From contig JAMOTK010000055.1 of assembly GCA_027062365.1 (NCBI GenBank), positions 29,412 to 93,411 on the forward strand: a stretch of DNA of 64,000 bases. The letters run 5' to 3'. Shown piece after piece: positions 38,247-49,374 of the stretch; within the stretch, counting starts at the first letter, position 1, and every line of letters starts with the position of its first letter. Under the pieces are notes generated by a model. The model did no database searches, was not told where the DNA came from, and saw only the letters and a program-made list of their open reading frames with translations. Both the position numbers and the translations under genes were made by a program. The stretch comes from Sulfurovum sp. Its GTDB lineage: Bacteria; Campylobacterota; Campylobacteria; Campylobacterales; Sulfurovaceae.

Positions 38247-39788
38247 CTATCTAAAATAAGGATATCTTCTCATCATCGTATACCTTTCTTTTTTATCTAA
38301 TAAAATAAAACTCATCAACATCAACATCAACATTTCCAATACTATCATTATTAAAAATATCACAAATATATTTTCTATAAAATATATTTTAATCACTTTT
38401 ATTATCATGTATACTAAAAAGAATATTCCTATTCCTATACTATATACCCTAAATAATTTATACCACATAAGAGAAAGTATATCACTGACATAATATAGTA
38501 TAAATAAAGAAAAAATAATCTCTATAATAAGTTTTGTACTTACTATTCCCCATAAATTTATATTTGTATAAGTACATAATATATAAATGGATATTACATT
38601 AAATATTCCTAATGTTACAGCTACTATTGCAGGAAATTTAACTTTATTATATGCCATAGTAATAGTAAAAAGTGGTATGACAGGGATAGCTACAATAAAA
38701 AATAATAAAGAAAATGAAATGATAGAAGATAGATGAATATAAGTATCACCTAACCATAACAATATAATTTTAGAAGAAAATGAGATGATAAAGCTTAAGG
38801 GAACGATAAAAATGATAACCATAATTTTTGAAGATAAAATAATAAATTCCTTTAATTTTTCAACTTCTCCATTTGCATAATATATCATCCCTACAGGTGT
38901 TAATACCCCAGATAAGAGTGTCAAAAAAGTCTTAAAAATCATCGTAAACTGTAAAACAATCGCATACTCACCTGTCTCCTTCGCACCTAAAAGCGTATTT
39001 ACCAAATACAAATCAATATTACCCAAAAGTAAAACCCCTACTTGATTAATAAGTATCCACAAAGACATACTAGAAAGCTCTTTGACTTTCTCTTTAGAAA
39101 AAAATCGTATTTTAACTTTTAATAGTGGGGTATATTGCTTAAAATAAAACCATGTAGGCACAGTTGCCACCAACGATGCCAATAAATTAGCCATACCTAT
39201 ATATTTTAACGAGGGGCTATCATAAATAAAAAGAACAATAATACTCCCAACACGTACTAAATTTTGAAAAATATCAATGATTCTTAATATATCTAAACGA
39301 TTATAAGCAAATAAAGAAGTTGCAAATACTGCACGAAACAAAGAGATAGAAAAGCCTATAAAAGTCAGTCCAAAAAGCCAAGTAGCATCAATAATAAGCG
39401 CTTTAGGAATCGTAAAAAAATAAGTAATATCCCATAAAATCATCGCCATAAAAAGTGCTTGTAAGACAATAAAGAATCCGATAATGACCAAAGAAGTATT
39501 AAATATTTTATTGGCTTCTATCATTTCATCTTTTTGTAAAGCTATTAACAAAAATCGTCCTATAGACATATTAATAGAATTGACAATAATACTCACATAC
39601 TGAGATAAAAACATAGCCAAAGGAATCAGACCATACGCCACAATCCCTAAGTTTTTGAGTAAATAAGGGGTTAACCAAAGTCCTATGACAGCCGTTGCTA
39701 GAAAAGAAAATATGTTAATGACTAAATTTTTAGGCACTTGTTTAGAAAAACTTTCTGTTTTCACTTTATTAGACTCTTCACATACCAA
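38247..39788 (-). CDS. polysaccharide flippase (Wzx/MATE-like)
   Basis: 513 aa with about 12-14 TM segments; [46 protein letters not shown]. Confidence 0.85.
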   Translation of the reverse strand: MVCEESNKVKTESFSKQVPKNLVINIFSFLATAVIGLWLTPYLLKNLGIVAYGLIPLAMFLSQYVSIIVNSINMSIGRFLLIALQKDEMIEANKIFNTSLVIIGFFIVLQALFMAMILWDITYFFTIPKALIIDATWLFGLTFIGFSISLFRAVFATSLFAYNRLDILRIIDIFQNLVRVGSIIVLFIYDSPSLKYIGMANLLASLVATVPTWFYFKQYTPLLKVKIRFFSKEKVKELSSMSLWILINQVGVLLLGNIDLYLVNTLLGAKETGEYAIVLQFTMIFKTFLTLLSGVLTPVGMIYYANGEVEKLKEFIILSSKIMVIIFIVPLSFIISFSSKIILLWLGDTYIHLSSIISFSLLFFIVAIPVIPLFTITMAYNKVKFPAIVAVTLGIFNVISIYILCTYTNINLWGIVSTKLIIEIIFSLFILYYVSDILSLMWYKLFRVYSIGIGIFFLVYMIIKVIKIYFIENIFVIFLIMIVLEMLMLMLMSFILLDKKERYTMMRRYPYFR

Positions 39789-40792
39789 CCCACAGCCTCA
39801 GATATCCCCTCTTCTATACTATGCGTTGGGTAATATCCCATCATTCTTTTTGCCTTAGAAATATCAGCATTAGAATGGCGAATATCTCCTGCTCTAAAGT
39901 CTCTGTAAATCGCGTCTTTTATCGTGTGATTTTTATCATATTTTTGTAATTCACTATTAATAAAGCTATAGAGTTCATTGAGCGTATTACGTCCTCCTAC
40001 AGCCACATTAAAGGCTTCTCCAAACACTTCTGTATTCTCGGTAAGTCCTGCCAAGATATTCATCTGCACGACATTGTCTATATAGGTAAAGTCACGGCTC
40101 GTTTCCCCATCTCCATTTATAAATATCTCTTCGTTATTGAGTAAAGCAGACACCCATTTAGGAATGACTGCTGCGTACGCACCATTGGGGTCTTGTCTAC
40201 GTCCAAAGACATTGAAATATCTTAAACCTATGGTTTCCATACCATAGGTCTTGGCAAAAACACCTCCGTAGAGTTCGGCTGTAAGCTTCGTGACGGCATA
40301 AGGAGAGAGGAGTTTACCTATGCATTCTTCTACTTTGGGTAATTCTTTGGAATCCCCATATACAGAGCTAGAACTAGCATACACAAAACGTTTGATACCA
40401 GAGTCTTTTGATGCAGTAAGAATATTGAGAAACCCTGTAATATTAGAATTGTTAGAGCGTATAGGATTTTCTATAGAACGAGGTACAGAACCCAATGCTG
40501 CTTGATGAAGGACAATATCCACGCCTTTACAAGCATCCAAACAAGTCTTATAATCCGAAATATCTCCTTCTATAAAGCTAAAATTCTTAAATTTTTTCTC
40601 ACCCACAGACACTTTGACTTCATGGAGATTATGCCTATGTCCTGTAGAAAAGTTATCTAAGCCTACTACTTTTTGATTGTGATGGAGTAAAAATTCCAAA
40701 AGATTAGAGCCTATAAACCCTGCACAGCCAGTTACTAACCATATTTTTTGTTCATTTTCTAATTTTATTTTTATCTCATTAAAGCGTTGCAT
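39761..40792 (-). CDS. UDP-N-acetylglucosamine 4-epimerase, WbpP-like SDR
   Basis: [80 protein letters not shown]; start trimmed to MQRFNEI. Confidence 0.88.
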   Translation of the reverse strand: MQRFNEIKIKLENEQKIWLVTGCAGFIGSNLLEFLLHHNQKVVGLDNFSTGHRHNLHEVKVSVGEKKFKNFSFIEGDISDYKTCLDACKGVDIVLHQAALGSVPRSIENPIRSNNSNITGFLNILTASKDSGIKRFVYASSSSVYGDSKELPKVEECIGKLLSPYAVTKLTAELYGGVFAKTYGMETIGLRYFNVFGRRQDPNGAYAAVIPKWVSALLNNEEIFINGDGETSRDFTYIDNVVQMNILAGLTENTEVFGEAFNVAVGGRNTLNELYSFINSELQKYDKNHTIKDAIYRDFRAGDIRHSNADISKAKRMMGYYPTHSIEEGISEAVGWYVKSLIK

Positions 40793-40887
40793 ACTCTTCC
40801 TTACTATAGATAGATAAACATTATAGCCCAAAGAGATAAAAAAGTGTATAATACCATCAAATAAAACTATGAAAAGAGTATCCTAGC

Positions 40888-41964
40888 ATGAATCAAGATT
40901 TACAAGCAGAGAGACCAAATATTATTACCACAGAGATTGAAGCAATACGCTTTTACCGTAAAATGGACACAGAAGCCACAGTAAACGACATGATTGCAGG
41001 AAAATATGTCATTGTCGAAGAGTTTTACAGCAATGGATTACAAGTTCTCAATGAATTAAGAAAAAATCTATTACTTAAACACAAAGACAAAAGCTTTCAA
41101 GGTCAAAGAGACTATCGTTCGGCATTTAAAAAAGCCTCACATAGACTACTACTCAAAGTAAAAGACAATAAACTCACCGTCAAAAAATCTCCTGATAGTG
41201 GTTGGTTAACATTGTTATATCCTGATGTCTCAGAATTTTATGTCTCTTTTCCTGAAATGCAAGGGATGAACAGCTCATGGCAATGGTATCAAAAAGGGCT
41301 TGAAATCAAGACCTTAAATTTGACACTTAGACCCTATTATGGTACATATTTTCCTACACGATTTGACCACTTAAAATTATTTGATAAATGGCTCAAAAAA
41401 TATGATGGAGCAAAAACCAATGCCATCGACATGGGTGTAGGCTCTGGTATCTTGTCTTTTCAGCTAATCCAAAATGGCTTTGAAAATATCTTTTCAACAG
41501 ACAGTAATAAAAATGCAGTCATCGGTGTGGCACAAGAAAGTAAACGCTTAGGTTACGAAGACAAAATTACAGTCAACCATGGTGATTTATTTGAAAATTG
41601 TGACATCAAAGCAGATGTAATTGTCTTCAATCCTCCATGGTTACTAGCCAAACACACCCTAGAAGAAGGTATTGATAAAGCGATGTATTATGAAGAAGAG
41701 TTGTTCCCAAGGTTTTTTGAACAAGCCCAAAATCACCTTGCACCTGATGGAAAAATCGTTCTCATATTTTCAAATCTAGCCCAAGTAGTCGATGAAAACA
41801 GCACCCACCCCATCATAGAAGAACTACAAAAAAACAATCGTTTCAGAAAAGATTTACACCTAAAAAGAGATGTAAGAGCCTCATCACGAAGAACAAAACG
41901 AAGAGACTCAAGAGACACTGAAAAAGTAGAATTATGGGTGTTAAGTGCTAAGGTAAAGAAGTAA
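40888..41964 (+). CDS. class I SAM methyltransferase with NPPW motif
   Basis: AIDMGVGSGILSFQLIQNGF; ADVIVFNPPWLLAKHT. Confidence 0.75.
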   Translation: MNQDLQAERPNIITTEIEAIRFYRKMDTEATVNDMIAGKYVIVEEFYSNGLQVLNELRKNLLLKHKDKSFQGQRDYRSAFKKASHRLLLKVKDNKLTVKKSPDSGWLTLLYPDVSEFYVSFPEMQGMNSSWQWYQKGLEIKTLNLTLRPYYGTYFPTRFDHLKLFDKWLKKYDGAKTNAIDMGVGSGILSFQLIQNGFENIFSTDSNKNAVIGVAQESKRLGYEDKITVNHGDLFENCDIKADVIVFNPPWLLAKHTLEEGIDKAMYYEEELFPRFFEQAQNHLAPDGKIVLIFSNLAQVVDENSTHPIIEELQKNNRFRKDLHLKRDVRASSRRTKRRDSRDTEKVELWVLSAKVKK

Positions 41965-41999
41965 AATTATAGGTGTAAGCGAGAGGAAAATGGGATTTT

Positions 42000-43016
42000 T
42001 TAAATCCTCCACGTTCCATCTTCAAAAACTACCCTATCATCTATCTCTAAAGTGTCTGTGTCTATCATGACATCTATATGAAATTTGCCACTGTTTCTTT
42101 TGTGTCCTTCTTTGGCATAGATGCCGTGTTTTGCTCCTAGTGAGAGGTGGATACCACACATTCGCTCAAATGTTCCCATATCTGAGACGACATTTTGGGG
42201 GCTTAATGCTCGGTTGAGTCCTAGTCCTAGTTCTCGAACCAATACACTATCTTCTTCGGATTTGATAAGAGCCAATACGGCTTCAAATTCAGGGGTACTG
42301 TTTTGGGTTTGTGTAAGAATCCCATTTTCTATGGTAATAGTAATGGGATGAGGAGGGATATTGACTTTGTAGTTTGTATCTCCAAATGCCATGATATTGG
42401 TTTTTCCGTTGAGATTTTTGAGTGATTTGGCTTCGGTAAATACTTCTCCTATGGGGAATTGTCCTCCTGTATTTTTGAGTGTACGATAGTCTCCAATGTT
42501 GATTTTGGGTGTTTCAAATCCTTCTGTATAAAAAAGCTTTTCTCTACCACTATTAACCACAGCCGTAGAGGCAGAAGCCAATATCTCTTTGAGCGTGTGT
42601 CCTGTGTGATGGTAATATGCTTTATCATACGCTAAAGCATTGATATAAGTATTGACCTCTTTATCACTTGGCATTCTCCCTAGATGGGGATGCTCTGCTA
42701 CTTTTATTTGTTTCTTGAAGAGTTCAATTCTGATACGAAATGCTGAGAGTCGAAAGCTAGTAGATTGCACCAATGCCACAAAATCATTCGCCTGAAGCAT
42801 TTCAATTTGAGCCAATATCTCTGTGCTTTTGTTGTCATTAAAATTGATAAATGTCCCATGGGGAAGAGCAATACGATAGGCTTGTGTAAGTATACGTGAG
42901 AGAGGAGAATCTAAGTCGTAAATAACCAAAGCACTATGGCTGTCATCGTGCAAAAACACATCACGCAAGGTATCTGTGATATTTTGTGTAGCAGTAGGGA
43001 GTAAATTGAGGGGCAT
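42000..43016 (-). CDS. aminopeptidase (M29/thermophilic leucyl aminopeptidase-like)
   Basis: YTEGFETPKINIGDYRTLKNTGGQFPIGEVFTEAKSLKNLNGK; FERMCGIHLSLGAKHGIYAKEGHKRNSGKFHIDVMI. Confidence 0.6.
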   Translation of the reverse strand: MPLNLLPTATQNITDTLRDVFLHDDSHSALVIYDLDSPLSRILTQAYRIALPHGTFINFNDNKSTEILAQIEMLQANDFVALVQSTSFRLSAFRIRIELFKKQIKVAEHPHLGRMPSDKEVNTYINALAYDKAYYHHTGHTLKEILASASTAVVNSGREKLFYTEGFETPKINIGDYRTLKNTGGQFPIGEVFTEAKSLKNLNGKTNIMAFGDTNYKVNIPPHPITITIENGILTQTQNSTPEFEAVLALIKSEEDSVLVRELGLGLNRALSPQNVVSDMGTFERMCGIHLSLGAKHGIYAKEGHKRNSGKFHIDVMIDTDTLEIDDRVVFEDGTWRI

Positions 43017-43133
43017 AAAGACTCTTTGTATTGAAATATTCCCTTTATTTTACAAAGTTATGCTTTAGATTAACATCTATGACAATACACCGATGTTATG
43101 ATATACTCTTCAAAATAAAAAAGTGAGTATATC

Positions 43134-44000
43134 ATGGAAATATTAACCCCTATTTTAGCCCTTAAACTATGTATCTATTATGGCTCATGGTTGGTGTTTC
43201 CTTTGCTTTACTGGTTTATCAAAAAACGATGGATACTACTTTTAATTTTATCTTTGTTGTTTATCTATGCACGATTTATCGAACCCAAGATACTCCTTGT
43301 CAACCATACTCAGATAAACACAGGCTTTAAGGCTCGGTATGCTCTCATATCAGATATACATTTGGGGATTTATAATGATGCATCTATCCTCGAACGTACC
43401 TTAGCAAAAGTCAAAGAAGCCAAGGTTGATGCCTTGCTTATCGCAGGGGATTTTACCTATGAGCCACAGTTTGATGATATGCGAAAGCTTTTTGCTTCTT
43501 TTGCCAAGATGAAGATACCTATGTATGCCGTACTAGGTAACCATGACTGCCAAAGACCTGGTCCTTCGATACGTAAGGAGCTAGAAGAAATTTTGACAGA
43601 GTTTGGGGTACATCTTATTAGCAATAAAGCTGTAAAACTCAACGGTATTACTCTTTTGGGATTAGGTAGCCATTGGGCAAGAGATGATGATGTGAGTTTA
43701 TTGGATTATTATAGCAAAGAAGATAACCTCATCGTCCTCACCCACAATCCAGATACTACGCTAGATTACATGCCCTACCATTATCCAGACCTTACTTTAG
43801 CAGGGCATACCCATGGAGGACAAGTGCGTATTCCTTATTTGTATCCCAAAATGATACCTGTACGAGGGGATATTCTTTGGGATCAAGGTTTATATCACAT
43901 AGAGGATGAAAAAGTATTTGTCAGTAGTGGCATAGGAGAGATAGGCTTACCTTTACGGTTCTTAATCCCTCCTAGCATTGATATTTTAGAACTTTATTAA
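43134..44000 (+). CDS. metallophosphoesterase (YaeI-like)
   Basis: ISDIHLGI, AGDFTY, VLGNHD, LTHNPD and LAGHTHGGQVRIP motifs with N-terminal TM region. Confidence 0.9.
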   Translation: MEILTPILALKLCIYYGSWLVFPLLYWFIKKRWILLLILSLLFIYARFIEPKILLVNHTQINTGFKARYALISDIHLGIYNDASILERTLAKVKEAKVDALLIAGDFTYEPQFDDMRKLFASFAKMKIPMYAVLGNHDCQRPGPSIRKELEEILTEFGVHLISNKAVKLNGITLLGLGSHWARDDDVSLLDYYSKEDNLIVLTHNPDTTLDYMPYHYPDLTLAGHTHGGQVRIPYLYPKMIPVRGDILWDQGLYHIEDEKVFVSSGIGEIGLPLRFLIPPSIDILELY

Positions 44001-44009
44001 AGGATTACG

Positions 44010-44939
44010 ATGACAACTACCCTTATCACCATTCTTTTTGTTTATCTTTTTATCCTTTTGGGGTATCTAGCAAAACGTATCTTCAAACAAGAGATTCATA
44101 CCAAAACACTTACCCTTATATCGGTCTACTTCTTACAACCTTTTGTTGCGATTTGGGGCTTCTCTACGGCGAAGCTTCATATAGAGCATGGTAGTGTGGT
44201 TTTTATCTATCTGCTTATCATTATTGCATTGCTTATCCCTACCCTCATTTTGGGTAGATTCCTTTTCAAAGATGCTAAAGAACGTGCTATCTTTTCTATC
44301 GCAGGATTTGTAGGCAATACGGGCAATATTGGCATCCCTTTAGGTATTGCTCTCTTTGGAGAACAAAGTGTCATCTATACCACACTTATCAATATTAGCA
44401 ATGTCTTTGTGGTCTATATCATCGGTGTGTATATCTATTCTCGTGGTTCATTTAGTATCAAAGAATCCCTACTCAACATCATCAAAATTCCTATCATCCC
44501 TGCCTCTATCATCGCTATACTACTCAATATTTATGAGATACCCCTACACATACAAGTTTACGAATTTTTAAAGATGGGCGCCTACGCAGGGATAGTCATG
44601 CAACTCTTTTTACTGGGTACTTTTTTGCATGGCATAGTCCTCAAAAAAATAAACCCCAAGCTACTCATCGGTACACTCAGCCAAAAATTTATAGTCATTC
44701 CCATAGCCACAGCCATACTACTAAGTTTTACAAATCTCTCACTCATCATAAAGAGCATTATCCTCATGGAAATGCTCGTCCCCCTAGCCGTAGCCAATAT
44801 CAACCTAGCCTCCTTATATCATTGCAAACCCAAAGAAGTAACCTCTCTTATCCTCATAAGCACCATCTTATTTCTACCCATCTTAGCCCTCATAAGTTTG
44901 GCAATACATTCTTCTTTATTTCAATTTATGGTAGGTTAA
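44010..44939 (+). CDS. AEC (auxin efflux carrier) family transporter
   Basis: 309 aa polytopic; AIFSIAGFVGNTGNIGIPLGIALFGEQSV. Confidence 0.85.
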   Translation: MTTTLITILFVYLFILLGYLAKRIFKQEIHTKTLTLISVYFLQPFVAIWGFSTAKLHIEHGSVVFIYLLIIIALLIPTLILGRFLFKDAKERAIFSIAGFVGNTGNIGIPLGIALFGEQSVIYTTLINISNVFVVYIIGVYIYSRGSFSIKESLLNIIKIPIIPASIIAILLNIYEIPLHIQVYEFLKMGAYAGIVMQLFLLGTFLHGIVLKKINPKLLIGTLSQKFIVIPIATAILLSFTNLSLIIKSIILMEMLVPLAVANINLASLYHCKPKEVTSLILISTILFLPILALISLAIHSSLFQFMVG

Positions 44940-44979
44940 GGTGTGATTATGATAAAATGATTAAAAAAGAAGGAAAAAG

Positions 44980-46200
44980 ATGTCTAAAAAAACCCTAATT
45001 ATTGGTGCTGGTGGAGTTGGTAATGTGGTGGCTTTTAAATGTGCTATGAATGTGGAAGTATTTGGAGAGATTACTTTGGCTAGTCGTACACTGCGTAAAT
45101 GTGATGCTATTGCTCAAAATATTGAAGCCAAAATAGCTGTGAAGATAGCTACAGCTAGTGTAGATGCCGACATCGTTCCTGAACTTATTGCATTGATAGA
45201 GCGTATAGATGTCGATATTGTTATCAATGTGGCATTGCCTTATCAAGACCTTAGTATCATGGATGCGTGTACGCATTGTGGGGTGGACTATGTAGATACT
45301 GCCAATTATGAACATCCTGATACAGCAAAGTTTGAGTACAAAGAACAGTGGGAGAGAAATGAAGCCTTTGAAAAAGCAAAGATTATGGGGCTTTTGGGGT
45401 CTGGATTTGACCCAGGGGTGACCAATGTTTTTTGTGCCTATGCTCAAAAACATTACTTTGATGAGATACATAGCATTGATATACTCGACTGTAACGCAGG
45501 AGAGCACGGCTACGCTTTTGCAACCAATTTTAACCCTGAGATTAACCTACGAGAAGTTTCTGCAAAAGGTAGATATTGGGAAAATGGGGAGTGGATAGAG
45601 ACGGAACCTATGGCGATTAAACAAGTGTGGGATTACCCTGAGATAGGGGCTAAAGACTCTTATCTGCTCTACCATGAAGAGATGGAGTCACTGGTAAAGC
45701 ATATCAAAGGGCTTCAACGCATACGCTTTTTTATGACCTTTGGAGAGAGCTACCTTACACACATGAAATGTTTGGAAAATGTAGGAATGTTAGGTATCAA
45801 AGAGGTAGAACACAAAGGTATGAAGATTGTACCTATGGAATTTTTGGCTACTTTACTCCCTGACCCTGCTAGTCTAGGTGAACGTACCACTGGTAAAACC
45901 AATATAGGTATATTTGCCAAAGGCATCAAAGATGGCAAAGAAAAAACCATCTATATCTATCAAGTGACCCAACATGAAAAATGCTACGAAGAAGTCTTAA
46001 GCCAAGGGGTTAGCTATACTACGGGTGTACCTGCCATGATAGGAGCAAAGCTCATACTAGAACAAAAATGGCAAGGCAAAGGAGTCTTCAATATGGAAGA
46101 GCTTGACCCTGACCCTTTTATGGATGAGCTAATGAAACAAGGGCTTCCATGGCAAGTCATGGAGCTTGAAGCCCATGCACATAGACGTATAGATATATAA
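44980..46200 (+). CDS. saccharopine dehydrogenase family; carboxynorspermidine dehydrogenase-like
   Basis: TLIIGAGGVGNVVAFKCAMN; LASRTLRKCDAIA; LLGSGFDPGVTNVFCAYAQKHYFDEIHSIDILDCNAGEHGYAFATNFNPEINLREVSAKG. Confidence 0.85.
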   Translation: MSKKTLIIGAGGVGNVVAFKCAMNVEVFGEITLASRTLRKCDAIAQNIEAKIAVKIATASVDADIVPELIALIERIDVDIVINVALPYQDLSIMDACTHCGVDYVDTANYEHPDTAKFEYKEQWERNEAFEKAKIMGLLGSGFDPGVTNVFCAYAQKHYFDEIHSIDILDCNAGEHGYAFATNFNPEINLREVSAKGRYWENGEWIETEPMAIKQVWDYPEIGAKDSYLLYHEEMESLVKHIKGLQRIRFFMTFGESYLTHMKCLENVGMLGIKEVEHKGMKIVPMEFLATLLPDPASLGERTTGKTNIGIFAKGIKDGKEKTIYIYQVTQHEKCYEEVLSQGVSYTTGVPAMIGAKLILEQKWQGKGVFNMEELDPDPFMDELMKQGLPWQVMELEAHAHRRIDI

Positions 46201-46956
46201 ATGGATATTTTACTAAAAAAGATGATTACTTTTGTTATGATGCCTTTTTCTTTGGGCATGATTTTGATTATTATTGGTCTGATATTACTGCATAAAAACC
46301 AATTTGTACGTGCTAAAATTATCTTGTCTCTCTCTTTTGTATGGATTTTTCTTATCTCTTATGACCCACTAGTCAATAGTATGCTTTATGACTATGAAAA
46401 TATCTATCCTGCCCTACAAACACCTCCTAAGAAGATAGAATATATCTATGTCTTAGGCAATGGTCACCATACAGATAACACACATCCTATCACGTCTCAA
46501 CTTAACACAACAGCTGTAGTAAGACTCACAGAGGGCATACGTCTCTATAGAGAACTCGATGCCCTTCCTCTTATCATCGTCTCTGGATACAGTGGCGTCT
46601 ATGACCCTACCCCTCATGCTGTAATGCAAAAGATATTAGCCCTTTCATTGGGGGTCAAAGCAGAGAATCTACATCTAGCTTCTAGCCCTCGAGATACCCA
46701 AGAAGAAGCCCTATTTGCTAAAAATCTTTTAGGTAATGCCCCTTTTATATTGGTCACTTCTGCCTCTCACATGCAACGTGCATTACAATTTTTTAGACAA
46801 GAAGGGCTTCATCCTATCCCTGCCCCTACCAATCATCTAGCCTCTATCAACCATCCTAACTATTTAGGATTTTTTAATGTAGAAGCCTTACGAAAAAGCC
46901 ATATCTTATGGCACGAGATTTTAGGTCTACTTTGGCAAAAAGTCAAAGGGAGTTGA
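46201..46956 (+). CDS. ElyC/SanA/YdcF family (DUF218) protein
   Basis: IYVLGNGHHTDNTHPITSQLNTTAVVRLTEGIRLYRELDALPLIIVSG...SSPRDTQEEALFAKNLLG...LVTSASHMQRALQFF. Confidence 0.88.
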   Translation: MDILLKKMITFVMMPFSLGMILIIIGLILLHKNQFVRAKIILSLSFVWIFLISYDPLVNSMLYDYENIYPALQTPPKKIEYIYVLGNGHHTDNTHPITSQLNTTAVVRLTEGIRLYRELDALPLIIVSGYSGVYDPTPHAVMQKILALSLGVKAENLHLASSPRDTQEEALFAKNLLGNAPFILVTSASHMQRALQFFRQEGLHPIPAPTNHLASINHPNYLGFFNVEALRKSHILWHEILGLLWQKVKGS

Positions 46957-47072
46957 CTCTTTGTGCAAATTTCACTAAAAATCTCAATAGTATCATCATC
47001 AATACACAAAAAATACATAGACTTTGATGTACTATTAGATACTATAGTATAAAACATCCAAAGGATACACTT

Positions 47073-48437
47073 ATGACACAAAATAAACTATTGAGGCTGA
47101 CTTTATCATTTTTAATTTTCAGTACTTTTATATGGGCAAGTGATGCAAGTATGCAAAGTACTTTGGGTATCGTATTTGGTGCATTTATATCAGGGGTACT
47201 TTTGACTTTTACGCCGTGTGTGCTTCCTATGATTCCTATTGTCTCTAGTATCATCGCAGGACAAGGCAAAGATGTAACGCAGACAAAAGCAGTTATTTTG
47301 GCTCTCTCTTATGTCTTGGGTACAGCTGTGACTTATGCTATCATGGGGGCTTTAGCAGGAGCTACAGGAGAGCAGTTACAAGCTTATTTCCAAAATGTAT
47401 GGGCGATAGGAGCGATGACTATTGTCTTCATCTTTATGGCACTTTCTATGTTCGGGCTTTTTATCATTCAACTTCCTTCATTTATCCAATCACGGCTCAA
47501 CGCAGAGTCTCAGGGGATGAAAGGGGGTAATATCGGTATGGTCTTTGCTCTAGGCATGATTTCAGCACTGATATTGGGTGCATGTGTATCACCTGTACTT
47601 ATCTCATTTTTGTCCGTGGCTATTGCTACGAGTGATGCCGTCTTAGGTGCTGTAACCATGTTCTCTTTGGCTTTGGGTATGGGTGTACCTCTTGTTTTAT
47701 TAGGATTTGGTGCAGGGGTACTTATCCCTAAAGCTGGTATGTGGATGGACAAAATCAAGTACTTCTTTGGTGTCTTACTTTTGGGTGTTGCTATAGAGAT
47801 ATTTTCTACCTTAGAGCTGATTAATACACTCTTCCTTTGGGGGGTGTATGCTGTAGGGATTGCTGTCTATCTAGGTGCGACACAAGGGCTAAACACAGAA
47901 AGTTCAGGATGGCAAAAACTTCAAAAAGCTTTTGCTACAGTCTTACTAATATGGGGTACAATACTCATCATTGGTGCAGGATACGGACAAAGTAACATCT
48001 ATCATCCTCTACCTAAGACCACAATCAATGTCTTAGGATCAGAAAATACAAACACCCTCTCAGACGACTTACCCTTTACAGAGGTAGGCAATATCATAGC
48101 CTATGAAATCAAAAAAGAAGAAGCCATAGCCAAAGGCAAACCTATGGTCATCCTTTTTCATACTGATACCTGTCCTGTGTGTAAACATTTACGAGAGACC
48201 ACATTCCAAGATGCACGTGTACGAGCCAAACTCAAAAGTGACTACATCGCAATTAGTGTCAATATCAGCCATTCATCAGACGAAAAAATAGCCGAACTCA
48301 AAAAGAAATTCAAAGTCTTCGGACCTCCTTCATTTGTCTTTATTGATTCCGATGGCGAAGAACTAGAAGAAAATAAATTTTATGGCTACCAAGAAGCCGA
48401 TGCCTTTTATGATACCTTAGATTTGATAGCAGATTGA
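47073..48437 (+). CDS. dsbD: thiol:disulfide interchange protein DsbD (CcdA-like TM domain plus thioredoxin domain, no N-terminal alpha domain)
   Basis: LTFTPCVLPMIPIVSSIIAGQG; GACVSPVLISFLSVAIA; C-terminal HTDTCPVCKHLRETTF. Confidence 0.85.
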   Translation: MTQNKLLRLTLSFLIFSTFIWASDASMQSTLGIVFGAFISGVLLTFTPCVLPMIPIVSSIIAGQGKDVTQTKAVILALSYVLGTAVTYAIMGALAGATGEQLQAYFQNVWAIGAMTIVFIFMALSMFGLFIIQLPSFIQSRLNAESQGMKGGNIGMVFALGMISALILGACVSPVLISFLSVAIATSDAVLGAVTMFSLALGMGVPLVLLGFGAGVLIPKAGMWMDKIKYFFGVLLLGVAIEIFSTLELINTLFLWGVYAVGIAVYLGATQGLNTESSGWQKLQKAFATVLLIWGTILIIGAGYGQSNIYHPLPKTTINVLGSENTNTLSDDLPFTEVGNIIAYEIKKEEAIAKGKPMVILFHTDTCPVCKHLRETTFQDARVRAKLKSDYIAISVNISHSSDEKIAELKKKFKVFGPPSFVFIDSDGEELEENKFYGYQEADAFYDTLDLIAD

Positions 48438-48530
48438 GATTTTAAGTAAATAGAGCAGGTAAAAGCACCTATCTATAGAGGCAAATGAATCTAACTTTTA
48501 GGATTTACATAGTTATATTTACGCTCTTTC

Positions 48531-49331
48531 TTATAAAGCTTTTCCATATTTGAGTACTTCAACTGCCTTCGTTATATCATTTTGACGCATGAAGTGTTCT
48601 CCTACCAAAAAAGCATCTGCCCCAATATTGTGGAGTTCAATGAGGGTTTCATGGTCATTAATGCCTGACTCTGCTACGATAATTTTACCATTAGGTATAA
48701 GTGGGATAAGTTTTGAAGTTAAAGACATATCCATCTCAAAACTCTCTAGGTTACGGTGATTGATACCGATAATATCTGCCCCTGCAAAAATAGCCTTCAC
48801 GAGGTCTGTTTTATTATGCACTTCTACTAAAACATCTAATCCCAAATGTAAAGCATAATTATGTAATTCTTTTAACTCTTTACGGCTCAATGCCATAGCA
48901 ATAAGTAAAATATAATCAGCACCAAAGGCAAGGGCTTCTAAGATTTGATATTTATCTACAATAAAATCTTTCCTAAGCAGAGGAAGACTTACATAACGAC
49001 GTACCATACCTAGATACTCTTTATCTCCTTGAAAAAAATGTGGTTCAGTCAAGATAGAAAGTGAGTCTGCTCCACCCTTTTCGTAGTCTTGTGCAATACT
49101 CATCGGATCAAAATCTTCACGAATGATACCTTTGGAAGGACTGGCTTTTTTGATTTCTGCGATGATACGGTAGGGATTTTCTTCTGTTGAACGTAATGAA
49201 GATTTGACATCCTTAGGGACAAAGGGATTAAATGCTAAAGAACGCCCTAACCATTCCATGGGGAAATCTACTTTTCGTTTTTCTAAATCTGCTTTTGTTT
49301 TTTTGATAATTTCATCTAAAATTTGTGCCAT
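48531..49331 (-). CDS. trpC: indole-3-glycerol phosphate synthase
   Basis: [82 protein letters not shown]. Confidence 0.96.
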   Translation of the reverse strand: MAQILDEIIKKTKADLEKRKVDFPMEWLGRSLAFNPFVPKDVKSSLRSTEENPYRIIAEIKKASPSKGIIREDFDPMSIAQDYEKGGADSLSILTEPHFFQGDKEYLGMVRRYVSLPLLRKDFIVDKYQILEALAFGADYILLIAMALSRKELKELHNYALHLGLDVLVEVHNKTDLVKAIFAGADIIGINHRNLESFEMDMSLTSKLIPLIPNGKIIVAESGINDHETLIELHNIGADAFLVGEHFMRQNDITKAVEVLKYGKAL

Positions 49332-49374
49332 TATTTATTCCATATTTTTATAATTTTTGATATTATATCAAAAG

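Noticed and set aside
38312-38335. CATCAA hexamer run in the flippase gene
   Set aside because: Unit divisible by 3 and encodes a Leu/Met-rich TM stretch; expected in a membrane protein.
48440-48530. Possible hairpin between dsbD and trpC (gagcaggtaaaagcacctatc)
   Set aside because: Stem only about 4 bp; too weak to call a terminator or riboswitch.
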